A stretch of DNA of 64,000 nt from assembly GCF_002843355.2 (NCBI RefSeq), contig NZ_PJAI02000019.1, positions 1 through 64,000 on the forward strand. Reading direction: 5' to 3'. Position numbers and translations under genes: made by a program. The stretch is from Colwellia echini. GTDB lineage: Bacteria > Pseudomonadota > Gammaproteobacteria > Enterobacterales > Alteromonadaceae. The notes below the pieces were generated by a model. It worked only from the letters and a program-made list of their open reading frames with translations, did not search any database and had not been told where the DNA came from. Numbering within the stretch: the first letter of the stretch is position 1; each line of letters starts with the position of its first letter. This document shows positions 63,078-64,000 of the stretch, in pieces.

Positions 63078-64000
63078 CAAATAATTGAAGCATAAGTAAG
63101 TTGGTTACGACCATTTTCTTTTGATTTATACAAAGCTAAATCAGCCTGCTTGATTAAGGTGTCTTTACTTACATGTGGTAGTACTTTTATGGTTGCAATC
63201 CCAATGCTGATAGTGACATGTTCACTTACGTCAGAAAACAAATGCGGAATTGCTAACTCTCTAACTTTTTCAAAGCATTGCTGAGCAAGGTTTTCAATAG
63301 CATGATGATCAGGTGATGCAATAAGAATAACAAACTCTTCCCCCCCATAACGTGCAACAAAATCATTTTTACGTGTCACAACAGAGCTTAAAACCTGTGC
63401 TATTGCCTTAATACAGTTGTCACCTTCAAGATGACCATAATTATCGTTATAGGCTTTAAAATTATCTATATCTATCATCATTAAGGATAATGAGCCTCGA
63501 TCTCGCGAAGATCTAGCCCATTCTTTAGTTAACGTGGCATCAAACTCTCGACGGTTATAAATACCCGTTAACCCATCTTTAATTGCTAATAATTGCAACT
63601 CTTCAGTCCGTTGAGCCACTTTATTTTCAAGTGTTTCATAGTGACGAGCATTAATTAATGAAACGGCTGCTTGGGCAGAGATAAGCTCAACGGTATCTTT
63701 GTGTTTTTGAGTAAATGCGTGCTCAGTTAGATTATTTTCTAAATACACTATAGCAATTAAGCGACCTTGGCCTGTTATAGGTAAACATAGTACCGATTTA
63801 GGTTTGTTGATACGTAAATAACGACTCTGATTAAAACGAGGATCATCATTTGGGTTATCAATAATTAATGTTTTCATGGTTTGTTGGGTGTAACGAATTA
63901 ATGTGTCGGGTATTAATGGTTTTTCTTCAAAACCTATATTATTAATATTGATATTATGTAATTGGCAATTAATATTGTCAGCGTGGTTGTTAATAGAGCC
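63077..64000 (-). CDS. GAF-GGDEF signalling protein (C-terminal part)
   Basis: The frame stays open to the right edge, so this is the C-terminal 307 residues of a larger protein; the Met at 63877 is probably internal. A GAF domain (RYLRINKPKSVLCLPI, RLIAIVYLENNLTEHAF) leads through a short coiled coil to a GGDEF domain. The active motif reads GGEEF in FVARYGGEEFVIL, with DGLTGIYNRREFD and DIDNFKAYND, so diguanylate cyclase activity is likely. The GAF type resembles that in large sensor proteins with AAA-ATPase domains; whether that part exists lies outside the window. Confidence 0.88.
   Translation of the reverse strand, partial: GSINNHADNINCQLHNININNIGFEEKPLIPDTLIRYTQQTMKTLIIDNPNDDPRFNQSRYLRINKPKSVLCLPITGQGRLIAIVYLENNLTEHAFTQKHKDTVELISAQAAVSLINARHYETLENKVAQRTEELQLLAIKDGLTGIYNRREFDATLTKEWARSSRDRGSLSLMMIDIDNFKAYNDNYGHLEGDNCIKAIAQVLSSVVTRKNDFVARYGGEEFVILIASPDHHAIENLAQQCFEKVRELAIPHLFSDVSEHVTISIGIATIKVLPHVSKDTLIKQADLALYKSKENGRNQLTYASII

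Overview
The window looks like chromosomal DNA of a marine gammaproteobacterium of the Alteromonadales, most probably Colwellia or a close relative. This is inferred from the AT-rich codon use, the gene families present, and conserved gene blocks such as ccoNOQP-fixH-ccoI-ccoS-tauE-fnr-uspE, msbA-lpxK-trm112-kdsB and ruvC-ruvA-ruvB. No rRNA, tRNA, CRISPR array, transposase or prophage gene was seen.

Layout. 1-1.4 kb: the end of rimK and an aspartoacylase-like metalloenzyme. 1.5-5.5 kb: outer-membrane phospholipase A (minus strand), divergent from the three-gene 5-oxoprolinase operon pxpABC. 5.5-15.2 kb (all minus): the cbb3 oxidase block, reading ccoN, ccoO, ccoQ, ccoP, terminator, fixH, ccoI, ccoS, a TauE/SafE-like membrane protein, fnr and uspE. 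A perfect FNR box lies upstream of ccoN, so the oxygen sensor and its main target sit in one block. 15.7-21.8 kb: a small lipoprotein, mltD, gloB with a divergent methyltransferase, a Nif3-family protein and elyC. 21.9-26.2 kb: lysC behind a lysine riboswitch, a glutathione peroxidase and sbcB.

26.4-43.3 kb is the surface-polysaccharide region: an uncharacterised gene, wzz, wecA, a 650-bp stretch that looks like a decayed gene followed by a JUMPStart-like element, then a strongly AT-rich cassette (flippase, five glycosyltransferases, polymerase, acyltransferase), and finally rfbA-rfbC-rfbD-rfbB (dTDP-rhamnose) and galU. The layout predicts a Wzx/Wzy-dependent O-antigen containing rhamnose and probably an acyl modification.

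43.4-48 kb (minus): a patatin-like lipase, a dGTPase-family HD hydrolase, and cmoA-cmoB for wobble-uridine modification. 48.2-52.7 kb: aspS, ruvC, then ruvA-ruvB behind a LexA-like box. 52.7-60.7 kb: a DUF2062 protein, comEC and the lipid A/Kdo operon msbA-lpxK-trm112-kdsB. 60.75-62.9 kb: a 710-residue lipoxygenase retaining every iron ligand, the most unusual gene in the window. The window ends inside a GAF-GGDEF signalling protein on the minus strand.

Between genes there are many short direct tandem repeats of 11-15 bp and several strong dyads. These look like slippage-prone sequence, terminators or candidate operators rather than mobile elements.
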